Positions 6,370 to 15,116 of a stretch of 23,776 bases of DNA are shown here, piece after piece. Made by a program: the position numbers and the translations under genes. The stretch is taken from NCBI GenBank assembly GCA_963609805.1, contig CAVDLN010000014.1:1-23776 (forward strand). Reading direction: 5' to 3'. Origin of the DNA: CAMEON01 sp963609805 (GTDB lineage: Bacteria > Bacillota > Clostridia > Oscillospirales > CAG-272). Within the stretch, counting starts at the first letter, position 1. Each line of letters begins with the position of its first letter. The notes below the pieces were generated by a model, which saw only the letters and a program-made list of their open reading frames with translations, did not search any database and had not been told where the DNA came from.

Positions 6370-6768
6370 TCAGTCTGCGTACAGCTTTTCCAGATTGTAA
6401 AATTCCCGCGTATCCTTTGAAAATACATGCACCAGCACATGGGCGTAATCCAATACCAGCCAGCTGCGGTTGTCCCGCCCCTCCGCGTGGATCGGTTCAA
6501 CACCCCGCAGACTCATCTGATACTCCACCTCACCGCCCAGCGTCTGGACATGCGTTGAGGATGTACCGGTCGCCAGAACCATATAGTCGCAGATGTCCGT
6601 CTTGTGTTTCATGTTAATAATCCGTATGTCACGTGCTCTTTTGGCGTCCAGAAAATGCGCAATGGCATTGGCGACCGTTTCCGGATTCGCATCCGTCAGC
6701 GGCTCGGGACGCTCCGCAGTCTCCTGCTCGTTCAATACATCGGTGTTTTCCATTTTTTTCACGGCCAT
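6370..6768 (-). CDS. rsfS: Ribosome silencing factor RsfS (Iojap family)
   Basis: This 132-residue protein matches the RsfS/DUF143 family, which binds ribosomal protein L14 on the 50S subunit and blocks subunit joining when nutrients are scarce. The conserved core runs from about residue 30 to the end, with DICDYMVLATGTSSTHV (58-74), a central GRDNRSWLVLDYAHVLVHVF block (97-116) and a YNLEKLY end (124-130). The first 28 residues are a polar, probably disordered extension longer than in many homologues. The ATG at 6768 has GAGGAG eight bases upstream. The position just after yqeK is the usual one in Bacillota. Confidence 0.95.
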   Translation of the reverse strand: MAVKKMENTDVLNEQETAERPEPLTDANPETVANAIAHFLDAKRARDIRIINMKHKTDICDYMVLATGTSSTHVQTLGGEVEYQMSLRGVEPIHAEGRDNRSWLVLDYAHVLVHVFSKDTREFYNLEKLYAD

Positions 6769-6817
6769 GGCTTCTGCTCCTCTGCAAAAGCTCCCTTTCT
6801 CTTTCTCGGTTTACAGT

Positions 6818-7495
6818 TTATAGATTGTTCTGCTCGTACAGCAGTTCGTTGCGGGCAAGGAAGGTATCCGGACTGACGGGTACGCCGTCCCGGACAAGCC
6901 CCGTTATGGTCATATCGTAGGACATAATCAACACGTTGCGCAAGTGATCCAGTCGGGCAGGCATTTCCATACTCTCCGGGTGCGCGTTCCAAAACAGATT
7001 CCTTAACGTTACGCAGTCCGGGAATGTACGGCTTTCATCGATATAATCCGCCAGATAAACCAGCTTCTCGTCCAGCGTCATGCCGGCGTGACCGGTGGTA
7101 TGCCAGCGAACCGCCGAAATGACGCGTTCCTCGGCAAAATCCGGATACATAACCGGAATCAGTGCGGCTGCCGTCATGGCATGAAAGCATTTCGGTGCCA
7201 GCACATCGCCCCGTGTCCGCGGCACACCGTACCGTCCGCACAGCGCAAGCTGATCCTGAACGGAAAGTTCCTTTGTAATATCGTGCAGCAGCGCCGCTGC
7301 CTGCAGGATCATCGTGTCCTCCGGGCAGTAGAGAGCCGCCAGCCTCGCCGCCATATCCCGTACGGCCAGAATATGACGCAGGCGTTTCGGCGTCAGCCCG
7401 GAATTCGAGACCTCCGATGCCAGCCTGTTCAGCATTTCCTCGGTGATTCCGTCCGCTCCGGGCATCGTCTGTTTATTTTCCGTCATCCCTGTCAT
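6818..7495 (-). CDS. yqeK: YqeK-type HD-domain phosphohydrolase (symmetrical Ap4A hydrolase)
   Basis: From the ATG at 7495 this is 225 residues. It has the HD-superfamily metal ligands of YqeK: His41 in the first helix, the HD pair His71-Asp72 (LLHD), His105, His132 in RWHT and Asp150 in LADYID. YqeK proteins split diadenosine tetraphosphate symmetrically into two ADP. The gene overlaps the end of nadD by 23 bases, which is the common arrangement in Bacillota. Three closely spaced ATGs are possible (7504, 7495, 7486); 7495 has AAGGGG nine bases upstream and is preferred. Longer upstream frames just read through nadD. Confidence 0.92.
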   Translation of the reverse strand: MTGMTENKQTMPGADGITEEMLNRLASEVSNSGLTPKRLRHILAVRDMAARLAALYCPEDTMILQAAALLHDITKELSVQDQLALCGRYGVPRTRGDVLAPKCFHAMTAAALIPVMYPDFAEERVISAVRWHTTGHAGMTLDEKLVYLADYIDESRTFPDCVTLRNLFWNAHPESMEMPARLDHLRNVLIMSYDMTITGLVRDGVPVSPDTFLARNELLYEQNNL

Positions 7496-8117
7496 GTGCC
7501 CCATCCCCTTTTCTGTACAGATTATTCTCCCGGATATATGCCGCCACCGCGGGGTGTACAAAATTATCGATACTCCGTCCTTCCGAGACGGCGCGCCGGA
7601 TATCCGTGGAGGATACCTCTACAGCGGGTGCGTCGATACGGCAGACATTCTTTCCGTATGTCTCCCTGCAGTGCGCAATCTGCCGGACAATTCTTTCATC
7701 CAGCGTTTTGTCTTCCTCCCGGCGGATATACACGGGCCAACACAGCCGAAATATTTCGGCCGGCTCTCTCCAGCTGTCAAAGGACAGCAGCATATCCGTC
7801 CCCATCAGAAGGAATATGCGGTCGCCCTCCCGCAGACCGGCACTCACCTGTCTCAGTGTATCCACGGTGTAGCTGCGCCCTCCCCGACGGATTTCCATGT
7901 CGCTGACAATCACGCCGTCCGCATCGGAAAAAGCCAGATTCAACATTGCGAGGCGGTCTGCGGCAGACGCGTCTCCCTGCAGCTGCTTGTGCGGCGGGAT
8001 GGCTGTCGGAATAACGTACAGAACATCCAGCCACATTTTCTCCATGAATGCATGCGCCGCGGCCACATGCCCGTTATGTACCGGGGAGAAGGTGCCTCCG
8101 AAAATGCCTATTCGCAT
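7473..8117 (-). CDS. nadD: Nicotinate-nucleotide adenylyltransferase
   Basis: This 214-residue enzyme joins nicotinate mononucleotide to AMP from ATP, a late step of NAD synthesis. The nucleotidyltransferase signature GGTFSPVHNGH is at residues 7-17, the IPPHK substrate motif at 40-44 and the C-terminal SSTDIR at 169-174, all as expected. The ATG at 8117 has AGGGAG nine bases upstream; the frame extends further but the signature must lie at the N-terminus. Residues after about 203 are a short charged tail that overlaps the start of yqeK, implying translational coupling of the two genes. Confidence 0.96.
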   Translation of the reverse strand: MRIGIFGGTFSPVHNGHVAAAHAFMEKMWLDVLYVIPTAIPPHKQLQGDASAADRLAMLNLAFSDADGVIVSDMEIRRGGRSYTVDTLRQVSAGLREGDRIFLLMGTDMLLSFDSWREPAEIFRLCWPVYIRREEDKTLDERIVRQIAHCRETYGKNVCRIDAPAVEVSSTDIRRAVSEGRSIDNFVHPAVAAYIRENNLYRKGDGAHDRDDGK

Positions 8118-8175
8118 ATTGTCAGACTCCCTCTCCCGCTTTCGGCGTCCGTTTTGCACGCTGCAGAACGACTGA

Positions 8176-8523
8176 TCATTGAAATCTTCCCCCGGGCAGT
8201 TCAATGCGGCGGTTCTTCTTATTCAGCGGACGGCGGAACAGAATTATCTTCCTGCCGATGACGGCGACGACGGTCGCCCGCAGCTCACCTGCCAGCGCCT
8301 CGGCGGCCTCCTGTGCGGTACAGTCGGCAGTCTCCAGAACCGACAGTTTGACAAGCTCCCGGGCCTCCAGCGCTTCGGAAACCGTGGCGGTCAAATTTTC
8401 GGTCAAGCCTCCCTTGCCGATTTGCGTAATCGGACTCATGTCAGCCGCCAGACTGCGCAGATACGCACGTGCGGCGGATGTCATAGGAGACGGAACCGGA
8501 TAATTCGCGTATTGGTTGGACAT
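8176..8523 (-). CDS. yhbY: YhbY-family RNA-binding protein (CRM domain)
   Basis: This 115-residue protein is a single CRM-domain protein of the YhbY family, associated with the 50S ribosomal subunit precursor. The core runs from about residue 20 to 98, with IGKGGL at 35-40 (the GxxG-like RNA-binding loop), VSEALEARELVKL at 48-60 and IGRKIILFRRP at 89-99. About 19 N-terminal residues and 16 C-terminal ones are variable tails. I chose the ATG at 8523, preceded by AAAGGA at a six-base spacing, over an upstream start at 8541 that would overlap rdgB. The gene lies between rdgB and nadD in a ribosome-biogenesis and nucleotide-metabolism run. Confidence 0.93.
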   Translation of the reverse strand: MSNQYANYPVPSPMTSAARAYLRSLAADMSPITQIGKGGLTENLTATVSEALEARELVKLSVLETADCTAQEAAEALAGELRATVVAVIGRKIILFRRPLNKKNRRIELPGGRFQ

Positions 8524-8537
8524 AGAAATTCCTTTCG

Positions 8538-9182
8538 TCAAAAGATGCTTTTATCTTTCCGGCGCTCTTTGAGCGCCTCGGCCAAAGCGGCCAGTGCCCG
8601 TCCCCGATGGCTGACGGCATTTTTTTTCGCACCGCTCAATTCCGAAAAAGTCATGCCGACATCGGGAATGTAAAACAGCGGATCATATCCGAAGCCGCCC
8701 TGCCCGCGGGGCGCCTCCAGTATGACGCCGGGACAGTCTCCGCATACGGTCAGTATCTCCCCGTCGGGGGAAATGCAGGCAATGCAGCAGAGAAAACGTG
8801 CTCCGCGTCTGTCCGCCGGAACACCGGACAGTTTTTTAAGGAGCAACTCGTTGTTGGCGGCATCGTTCCCGTGTTCTCCGGCAAACCGTGCGGAATACAC
8901 GCCGGGCGCGCCGTCCAATGCCTCCACTGCAAGTCCGGAATCGTCGCCTAAGCAGTACCAATCCCCGTGCCCTGCGTTCAATGCCGCCCTGCGCGCTGCC
9001 TCCGCCTTGATGCACGCGTTCTCCTCAAAGGTTTTTCCGTTTTCGTCAATTTCCCCGCACAATCCTACCTCATCCAGCGAGTGGACGGCCACATCCGGAA
9101 AAACGGCTGCCAGAATATCCTCCAGCTCCCGGATTTTATGCCTGTTGCGGGAGGCAAGCAAAAAATGCATCGTTTTATTCAT
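8538..9182 (-). CDS. rdgB: XTP/dITP diphosphatase (HAM1/RdgB family)
   Basis: This 214-residue enzyme hydrolyses non-canonical purine triphosphates (ITP, dITP, XTP) to monophosphates, keeping them out of DNA and RNA. Key motifs are the SxNxxK signature (Ser11, Asn13, Lys16), the acidic DDSGL at 80-84 that binds the metal, a GQGGFGYDPLF block and the SHRGRAL block near the C-terminus. The ATG at 9182 is preceded only by a weak GGGG/ACGGGT purine stretch; a second ATG at 9170 has no better site. It follows ftsY after 26 bases and precedes yhbY by 14 bases. Confidence 0.96.
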   Translation of the reverse strand: MNKTMHFLLASRNRHKIRELEDILAAVFPDVAVHSLDEVGLCGEIDENGKTFEENACIKAEAARRAALNAGHGDWYCLGDDSGLAVEALDGAPGVYSARFAGEHGNDAANNELLLKKLSGVPADRRGARFLCCIACISPDGEILTVCGDCPGVILEAPRGQGGFGYDPLFYIPDVGMTFSELSGAKKNAVSHRGRALAALAEALKERRKDKSIF

Positions 9183-9208
9183 ACCCGTCTTGACCCCGTT
9201 CGTGCGGC

Positions 9209-10618
9209 TTATTCCCCGAACAATGCCCGAACGAAATCGGCTGCGTCAAACTCCTGCATGTCGTCGATTTTCTCTCCGACACCTATAAATTTAACAGGAA
9301 TCCCCAGTTCCCGCTTGATGGCGATAACAATACCGCCCTTGGCCGTCCCGTCCAGTTTGTTCAGTGTAATGCCGGTAATGTTCGCTGTCTGGCTGAATTC
9401 CTTTGCCTGAGAAACCGCATTCTGCCCCGTGGTCGCATCCAGAACCAGCAGCGTCTCCCGGCTGGCCCCCGGCAGTTCACGGTCAATAACACGGTCGATT
9501 TTGGCAAGCTCATTCATCAGGTTTTTCTTGTTCTGCAAACGTCCGGCCGTATCGATAATCAACACATCCGCGGCACGCTTCTTTGCAACCGCAATGGCAT
9601 CGAAAACAACGGCCGCCGGATCGCTTCCTTCACTCTGCTTTACCATTTCAACGCCGGCGCGCTCGCACCATACGGCCAGCTGGTCTATGGCAGCCGCACG
9701 GAAGGTATCCGCTGCCGCAACGACAACCCGCTTCCCCTGCAGCTTCAGGCGTTTGGATATTTTGCCGATGGAAGTCGTCTTCCCCGCACCGTTGACACCG
9801 ATAACCAGAATCACGCTGGGACTCGTTTCCAGGTGCAGCGACTGATTTTCGCCGATCATGTCCGTCATGATCTCCCGCAGCGCATCCATAACCTGATCCT
9901 TCTCCTTGAGCCGCCCGTCCTTAATCCGCGCGCGAAGCTGATCCAGTATTTCCTCCGTTGCATCCATTCCGACGTCGGCGCCGATCAGAATCTCCTCCAA
10001 TTCTTCCAAAAGTTCCTCATCAACCTTGGTAAAATTCTTGAGCAGACTGTTCACCGGTGCAAACAGTGCATCGCGCGTCTTGGCAAGTCCCGCCTTCAGC
10101 CTTCCCCAAAAGGAGCTTTTAGTAGTGGTATCCTCTGCTGGCTCGGAATCCGCAGCGTCGGTCTCTGCCGTAGATTTCTCCCGTACGGTCTCCGGCACCG
10201 CTTCTGCTTCCTCGGTTTCTTCCTTGTCCGCATCCCCGCCTGACAGCTCTTCCGATGTGTCCGGTGCAGCCGATGCGTCAGCTGTTTTATCGGCTCTGCC
10301 CGACTTCATGTATTCCAGCTCCAGGCGCTGTTCCTCTTTGAGGATATCTTCATCGGCTTTGTCCCGCTCCAGCTGCTCCTGCTCCAGGCGCAGTTCCTCA
10401 TTGAGAATATCTTCACCGGCAATTTCGGGATGCTCCTCAAAGAATGTGGCCTCCGCCGCCTCGGCTGCTTCCTCTTCTTCCGCAGTCAAAATACCTTCTT
10501 CATCTTCACTCTCACCTTCACTGTCTTCGCTGCCGTTCGCCTGCTCCGCCGGCATCTCCTCTGTCGGGGCACTCCCGTTTTTGTCCTTTTTTCCGAACAG
10601 TTTAGCTAAAAAGCCCAT
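9209..10618 (-). CDS. ftsY: Signal recognition particle receptor FtsY
   Basis: This 469-residue GTPase docks SRP-ribosome complexes at the membrane. The N-terminal third (about 15-165) is an acidic, low-complexity A domain. The NG domain follows with the GTP loop GVNGAGKTT, DTFRAAA, DTAGR and the guanine-specificity motif NKLDG. Most FtsY proteins have TKLDG at that last site, so the Asn is a small deviation that resembles the general GTPase NKxD motif. The A domain contains a tandem 21-residue duplication at 69-110. The ATG at 10618 lies inside the last codons of smc (17-base overlap) with AAGGAG about 10 bases upstream, so it is probably coupled to smc. Confidence 0.97.
   Translation of the reverse strand: MGFLAKLFGKKDKNGSAPTEEMPAEQANGSEDSEGESEDEEGILTAEEEEAAEAAEATFFEEHPEIAGEDILNEELRLEQEQLERDKADEDILKEEQRLELEYMKSGRADKTADASAAPDTSEELSGGDADKEETEEAEAVPETVREKSTAETDAADSEPAEDTTTKSSFWGRLKAGLAKTRDALFAPVNSLLKNFTKVDEELLEELEEILIGADVGMDATEEILDQLRARIKDGRLKEKDQVMDALREIMTDMIGENQSLHLETSPSVILVIGVNGAGKTTSIGKISKRLKLQGKRVVVAAADTFRAAAIDQLAVWCERAGVEMVKQSEGSDPAAVVFDAIAVAKKRAADVLIIDTAGRLQNKKNLMNELAKIDRVIDRELPGASRETLLVLDATTGQNAVSQAKEFSQTANITGITLNKLDGTAKGGIVIAIKRELGIPVKFIGVGEKIDDMQEFDAADFVRALFGE
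10289..10414 (-). repeat. Tandem 63-bp duplication within ftsY
   Basis: Two adjacent 63-base units (10352-10414 and 10289-10351) encode FtsY residues 69-89 and 90-110. Both begin EDIL, share EE, RLE and end in AD, with 12 of 21 residues identical. The first 38 bases of each unit match at 34 positions by eye, so the duplication looks fairly recent. It keeps the frame and lengthens the acidic linker. Confidence 0.85.
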
Positions 10619-13600
10619 TCCAGTTTTTCTCCTTGTTTTTTGATATATCGGCCACATTCAGTGTCAGCACTTTGGAAATCCCGTGCTCGGGCATAGTCAC
10701 TCCGTACAGGCGTGTTGCGGCAGCCATGGTACCGCGGCGGTGCGTAATCATGATGAACTGTGTCTCGTCCGCATACCGCCGGATGTACTTTGCCAGCCTC
10801 TCCACATTGACCTCGTCCAACGCCGCCTCAATCTCGTCCAGAATGCAAAACGGCGTCGGATTGACCTTAAGGATAGCGAAAAACAGTGCGACACCGACAA
10901 AGGCCTGCTCGCCGCCCGACAGCTGCATCAGATTTTTTATGATTTTTCCCGGCGGTGCCGCTTTGATTTCAATGCCGCTCTCAAGAATGTTGTCAGGGTC
11001 CGTCAGCGATACCTCGGCGGAACCTCCGCCGAACAGCTCGGAAAATGTTTTTCCGAAATTTTCGTTGATGGCATTGAAAGCCGCCGCAAAGGCGGTCTTC
11101 ATCTCACCCTCCAGTTTGGAAATGATACCGGTCAGTTCGGCGCGCGATTTCTCCAGATCGCTTATCTGTGTTCGCATGGCTTCGCAGCGCTCGGAAACTT
11201 CCTTGTACTTCTCAACCGCATCCGGATCAAAATGTCCCAATGCCCGCAGCTTATTGCGGCAGTCGCTTTGAATTGCCAGCACATCGCGCCGGTTCTCCGG
11301 CGTAACCGCCTCCCAATGCATCGCCTCTGCCATGGTCTGCGCCTCCGGCAGGGTCATATCGTAGTCCTCACGGAGCTTTGAATCAAGTTTTTCCTTTTCT
11401 GCCTTCAACCCGCTGAGCTTTGCATCTGCCGTCGTAAAAGCGCGGAACAGGATTTCCTTGTCCTCATACTTGCGGTTAATATGCTCTCTCAGCGCCGTCA
11501 GGCGAGCCTCGTACTGTGCGATGTTCTCATCCGCACGGCTTTTGTCGGCCGTAAGGGAAGCCAGCCGCTTTTCCCCGTCGGAATATCTGTTCCGGTTCTC
11601 TGTTTGTTCGGCCCGATAATTCTCACGGCTCTCCGACAGAGCTGCAATGCGCTGCCCGGCCGCCGCCGCATCCGCCTCGGCCTTATCTGCCTGCTCTGCG
11701 CAGGAGTCGGCAAAGGCCGCCTGCGTGTCGGCATCCTTGCGCGTCTCGCTCAGAGCTATATACAGTTCGGTCTGCTTTTCGTTTCTTCTGTTCAGCGCAT
11801 CCTCGGCATCGCCGCGTTCTTCGTCCGTGCGCTGACGCACGGCCTTGATTTCATCTATAGCGGCCGTCAATGATGCCTCCTCCGCGCGCAGACTCTCCAT
11901 GTCCTGCTCATACTGTCTGCTCTCCGCAAGAAGGCGGTCACTGTCGCCCCGCAGTTTGTCCAGAAGTGTACGGTTTGCGTCCTGCCTCGCCTTTGCCTGA
12001 TTCAGCGCCGCCATCTCATTTCCGAGGATAACCCGCAGCAGGTCGCGTCTGTCCCGCTTAGCCTCGCATTCCTCTTCCGCCTCCCGAACCGCGCCACACA
12101 GACGGCTGAGTTCCTGCTCTGCCTTGCCTACCTGCATATCCAGCTGTTTCTGCTCCTCCGCCAGCGAGCGCACCTCCGCGGCCCTGCTCAGCGCACCGCC
12201 CTTCTGGGAAGTCGAGCCGCCCGTAAAGGAACCCCCCATGTTGATCTGCTGTCCGTCCAGAGTAACCACACGGACGCGGTAGCGGAGATCCCTTGCCATA
12301 TCCGTGGCATGATCTATGGTGTCAAATACCAACGTTCTCCCCAGCAGGGAGGATAAAACGGCGCGGAAACGATCATCGCATGTCAGGAGCGCATCCGCCA
12401 CGGCGATGTAGCCGGGATAGCCGCATGCCTGCTTCATTTCCGGCGTCTGACTCTGCCCGTGCATGGATGTCAGCGGAAAGAAGGTTGCACGGCCGGCATT
12501 TTCCCGTTTCAGCGCATACATGGCCGCCTTGGCTGTCGCCTCATTCTCCACCACAATGTGCTGAAGGTTTGCACCAAGCGCCGTTTCCACTGCGGTAACA
12601 TAAGCTTTTTCAACCTGAATAACCTGCGAAAGCGGGCCGTACACGGTACCGCACGGTTCTCCGTTGAATCCTGTCAGCCGTCCCGCAGCGTATCTGGTCA
12701 TTACAAAACGCACAGCACCCGTATAACCCTCGTAATGCTCCTCCATGGAGCGGAATGTCTGAACACGCTGGGCAACCGAATCCCGCTTTAATTTAACCGT
12801 ATTCAGAGCCTCGTAAGCCTGCCCGTACTGTTCGTTGCGGGATGTCAGGGCGTTTTCGGATTCATGCAGAGCAGTTTCGTTTTCGGCAAGGGACGCTGCA
12901 TACCCGTCTGCGCTTTTCTGCCGCTTGGCTACATCGGCAGCCAATGCGGCATCCGTCTCCTCGTACCGCTCCATATCCGAGAGGATGCCGCTTCCACGAT
13001 CGCTTCCGCTGTTGCGCGCGTTCTCCAGCACGGAAAGCCGCACGCGCACATCCACAGCCTCTGCTTCGCGCGCACGCATATCCGCACCGGTTACATCAAT
13101 ACGTTCGGACAGTTCTCCGATTTTCTGCTTGAGTTTTCCCTGTTCCTCGGAACCTTCCGCATATTCCTTTTCCAGCTCCGCCAGCCGATTGCGCAGGCCT
13201 GCCTCCCGCTCCCGATATTCCTTCTCCTTCGTCTTGGCATCATCCCGGGCGTTGTTCGCTGCCAGAATTGCGGTTTCCGCCGCCGCGATATCCTCACCTG
13301 CATGCACTATATGACTTTCGCGCACTCGATACTCGCTGTCCAACCGATGGAGTTCGTCCGAAACAGCTGCAATTTCCGCCGTCAACTGCCCCGCGGTTTC
13401 CCTGCTCCCCCGATTCATCTCGGTCAGCCTCCGGTTTTGTACCTCCAGGGACTGCAGAGCATCCTGCGCCTGAGAAAGGTCAAACTCCGCGTGGGATCGG
13501 TTCGTATCCGCCTCCGCTATTTCGCCAAGCAGTCTGCCGGAATCAAACAGCCACAGACCGATGTCCGCTTTCCGCCGTGTATCCAGCAGAGCAATCCCTT

Positions 13601-14273
13601 TCTTGGCCTTTTCCGCCTCCTTCGCCAGAGGGCCGACCTGTGCCTCCACCTCGGAAAATACATCGCGGACTCGAACCATATTTGCCTCTGTCGTATCCAG
13701 CCGCCGCTGTGCCTCTGTCTTGCGGACACGGTAGAGAGCAATGCCGGACGCATCCTCAAACACACTGCGCCTTTCCTCACTTTTGCGGGAAATCATCTCG
13801 GCAATGCGGCCCTGCCCGATAATGGAATAGCCGTCCCGCCCGATACCGGTATTCAGGAACAATTCGTAAATATCCCGCAGCCGCACGGGCTTGCGGTTGA
13901 TCAGGTATTCCGATTCGCCGCTGCGAAAATACCGTCTTGTGACAGTCACATGGTCGTAGGGACAATCCAGACGGCAGAAATCGGATGTATTGTCGAAGGT
14001 TACGGACACCTCGGCATACCCCATAGGGCGTCGGCTGTCCGCCCCGCCGAAGATAACATCCTCCATCTTGCTTCCGCGGAGGGTTTTGGAAGATATTTCA
14101 CCAAGCACCCAGCGCATGGCATCCGCAATATTCGATTTACCGCTTCCGTTCGGACCGACAATAACCGTCACGCCCTTGCCGTCCGTTCCGACGCCCGTGC
14201 CCGGCTCAAAATCCAGCTTGGTGCGGTCCGGAAAAGACTTAAAGCCCTGCAGTTCTATTGATTGTAGGTACAC
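10602..14273 (-). CDS. smc: Chromosome segregation protein SMC
   Basis: This 1223-residue protein is a full-length bacterial SMC, the motor of the SMC-ScpAB condensin that folds and segregates the chromosome. The N-terminal head carries Walker A (GPNGSGKS, near residues 40-47). Two long coiled-coil arms flank a hinge near the middle containing the conserved GG-rich end (MGGSFTGGS). The C-terminal head has the ABC signature LSGGEQAF and Walker B FCILDEIEAALD. Between the first strand and Walker A there is an extra Gly-rich stretch (GTGVGTDGKG) not found in the shortest homologues. The start is a GTG at 14273 with AAGGAG seven bases upstream. It follows rnc by 16 bases and overlaps ftsY; scpA and scpB are not in this window. 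Confidence 0.98.
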   Translation of the reverse strand: MYLQSIELQGFKSFPDRTKLDFEPGTGVGTDGKGVTVIVGPNGSGKSNIADAMRWVLGEISSKTLRGSKMEDVIFGGADSRRPMGYAEVSVTFDNTSDFCRLDCPYDHVTVTRRYFRSGESEYLINRKPVRLRDIYELFLNTGIGRDGYSIIGQGRIAEMISRKSEERRSVFEDASGIALYRVRKTEAQRRLDTTEANMVRVRDVFSEVEAQVGPLAKEAEKAKKGIALLDTRRKADIGLWLFDSGRLLGEIAEADTNRSHAEFDLSQAQDALQSLEVQNRRLTEMNRGSRETAGQLTAEIAAVSDELHRLDSEYRVRESHIVHAGEDIAAAETAILAANNARDDAKTKEKEYREREAGLRNRLAELEKEYAEGSEEQGKLKQKIGELSERIDVTGADMRAREAEAVDVRVRLSVLENARNSGSDRGSGILSDMERYEETDAALAADVAKRQKSADGYAASLAENETALHESENALTSRNEQYGQAYEALNTVKLKRDSVAQRVQTFRSMEEHYEGYTGAVRFVMTRYAAGRLTGFNGEPCGTVYGPLSQVIQVEKAYVTAVETALGANLQHIVVENEATAKAAMYALKRENAGRATFFPLTSMHGQSQTPEMKQACGYPGYIAVADALLTCDDRFRAVLSSLLGRTLVFDTIDHATDMARDLRYRVRVVTLDGQQINMGGSFTGGSTSQKGGALSRAAEVRSLAEEQKQLDMQVGKAEQELSRLCGAVREAEEECEAKRDRRDLLRVILGNEMAALNQAKARQDANRTLLDKLRGDSDRLLAESRQYEQDMESLRAEEASLTAAIDEIKAVRQRTDEERGDAEDALNRRNEKQTELYIALSETRKDADTQAAFADSCAEQADKAEADAAAAGQRIAALSESRENYRAEQTENRNRYSDGEKRLASLTADKSRADENIAQYEARLTALREHINRKYEDKEILFRAFTTADAKLSGLKAEKEKLDSKLREDYDMTLPEAQTMAEAMHWEAVTPENRRDVLAIQSDCRNKLRALGHFDPDAVEKYKEVSERCEAMRTQISDLEKSRAELTGIISKLEGEMKTAFAAAFNAINENFGKTFSELFGGGSAEVSLTDPDNILESGIEIKAAPPGKIIKNLMQLSGGEQAFVGVALFFAILKVNPTPFCILDEIEAALDEVNVERLAKYIRRYADETQFIMITHRRGTMAAATRLYGVTMPEHGISKVLTLNVADISKNKEKNWNGLFS

Positions 14274-14289
14274 GTGAAGTCTCCTTTTT

Positions 14290-15039
14290 TTATTTTACTC
14301 CGAACAGATTCAGTGCGTCCCGTGCGGCAGCCTGCTCCGCCTTGCGCTTGGAGCGCCCCACCCCGCGCCCGATGACATTGGAATTCAGTCTTGCCTCCAC
14401 CTCAAACGTCTTCATGTGATCCGGGCCATCCTCACGGATCAGCACATACTCCAGCACATCCCCCTCTGTCTGCTGGATCAGCTGCTGCAGCGGCGTTTTA
14501 TAGTCTCCGTCTCCGCCGTTGCTCTCCAGCTCGTTCAGGTCACTCTGAACGAAAGGCAGAAGGAAACCGGCTATGACGTCCTTGGCATCACCGCCGCCTC
14601 CAGCGTCAACAAACACGGCAGCCAGCAGCGCCTCAAAAGCATCGGCCAGAATATTCACCTTGTCCCTGCCGCCGGTTTTTTCCTCTCCTACCCCCAACAG
14701 CAGCCTGCTGCCCAGACCTATCCTGCGGGCATACCCCGCCAGCGCGTCGGCACAGACAACATCCTTGCGCAGGCAGGTCAGATCCCCCTCCGGAAGATTC
14801 CGATAGGTCTTGAACAGATACTCACTGACCACCAGTGAAAGTACGGAATCGCCCAAAAATTCCAGTCTCTCGTTGCAAAGGAGGTGATGGTTGCGCCGCC
14901 CCGTTTCGTTTGAATAGGAGGAATGCGTCAATGCGCGGCAAAGCAGCCCCCGGTCACGGAATCTGTAGCCGATCCGGCTCTCCAATTCCGCAAGACTGTC
15001 CGTGTCTATCGGTAATGTTTGTTCTTTTTCAAGCCCCAT
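14290..15039 (-). CDS. rnc: Ribonuclease III
   Basis: This 249-residue enzyme cuts double-stranded RNA, including rRNA precursors. The catalytic domain has the signature NERLEFLGDSVL, giving Glu57, Glu60 and Asp64, and the second metal pair Asp133 and Glu136 in LADAFEA. A double-stranded RNA-binding domain follows from about residue 178, ending in SKRKAEQAAARDAL. The ATG at 15039 has AAAGGA and GGGA purine stretches 12 and 7 bases upstream; the TTG at 15072 is less likely. Upstream is plsX, with no acpP gene between them, unlike the common plsX-(fab)-acpP-rnc order. smc follows after 16 bases. Confidence 0.97.
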   Translation of the reverse strand: MGLEKEQTLPIDTDSLAELESRIGYRFRDRGLLCRALTHSSYSNETGRRNHHLLCNERLEFLGDSVLSLVVSEYLFKTYRNLPEGDLTCLRKDVVCADALAGYARRIGLGSRLLLGVGEEKTGGRDKVNILADAFEALLAAVFVDAGGGGDAKDVIAGFLLPFVQSDLNELESNGGDGDYKTPLQQLIQQTEGDVLEYVLIREDGPDHMKTFEVEARLNSNVIGRGVGRSKRKAEQAAARDALNLFGVK

Positions 15040-15116
15040 GGCCGATCCCGTTCCTTTCTTCACCCGCAGCAATGATGAATGCCCGGCATTGACGGCTGCC
15101 GCCGCATCCGCGCGTA

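Noticed and set aside
12864..14261. Open reading frame of 465 codons on the plus strand opposite smc
   Set aside because: It lies antisense to the conserved SMC head and coiled coil, and its composition (many His, Arg, Cys) is that of a complement frame. No binding site or domain supports it.
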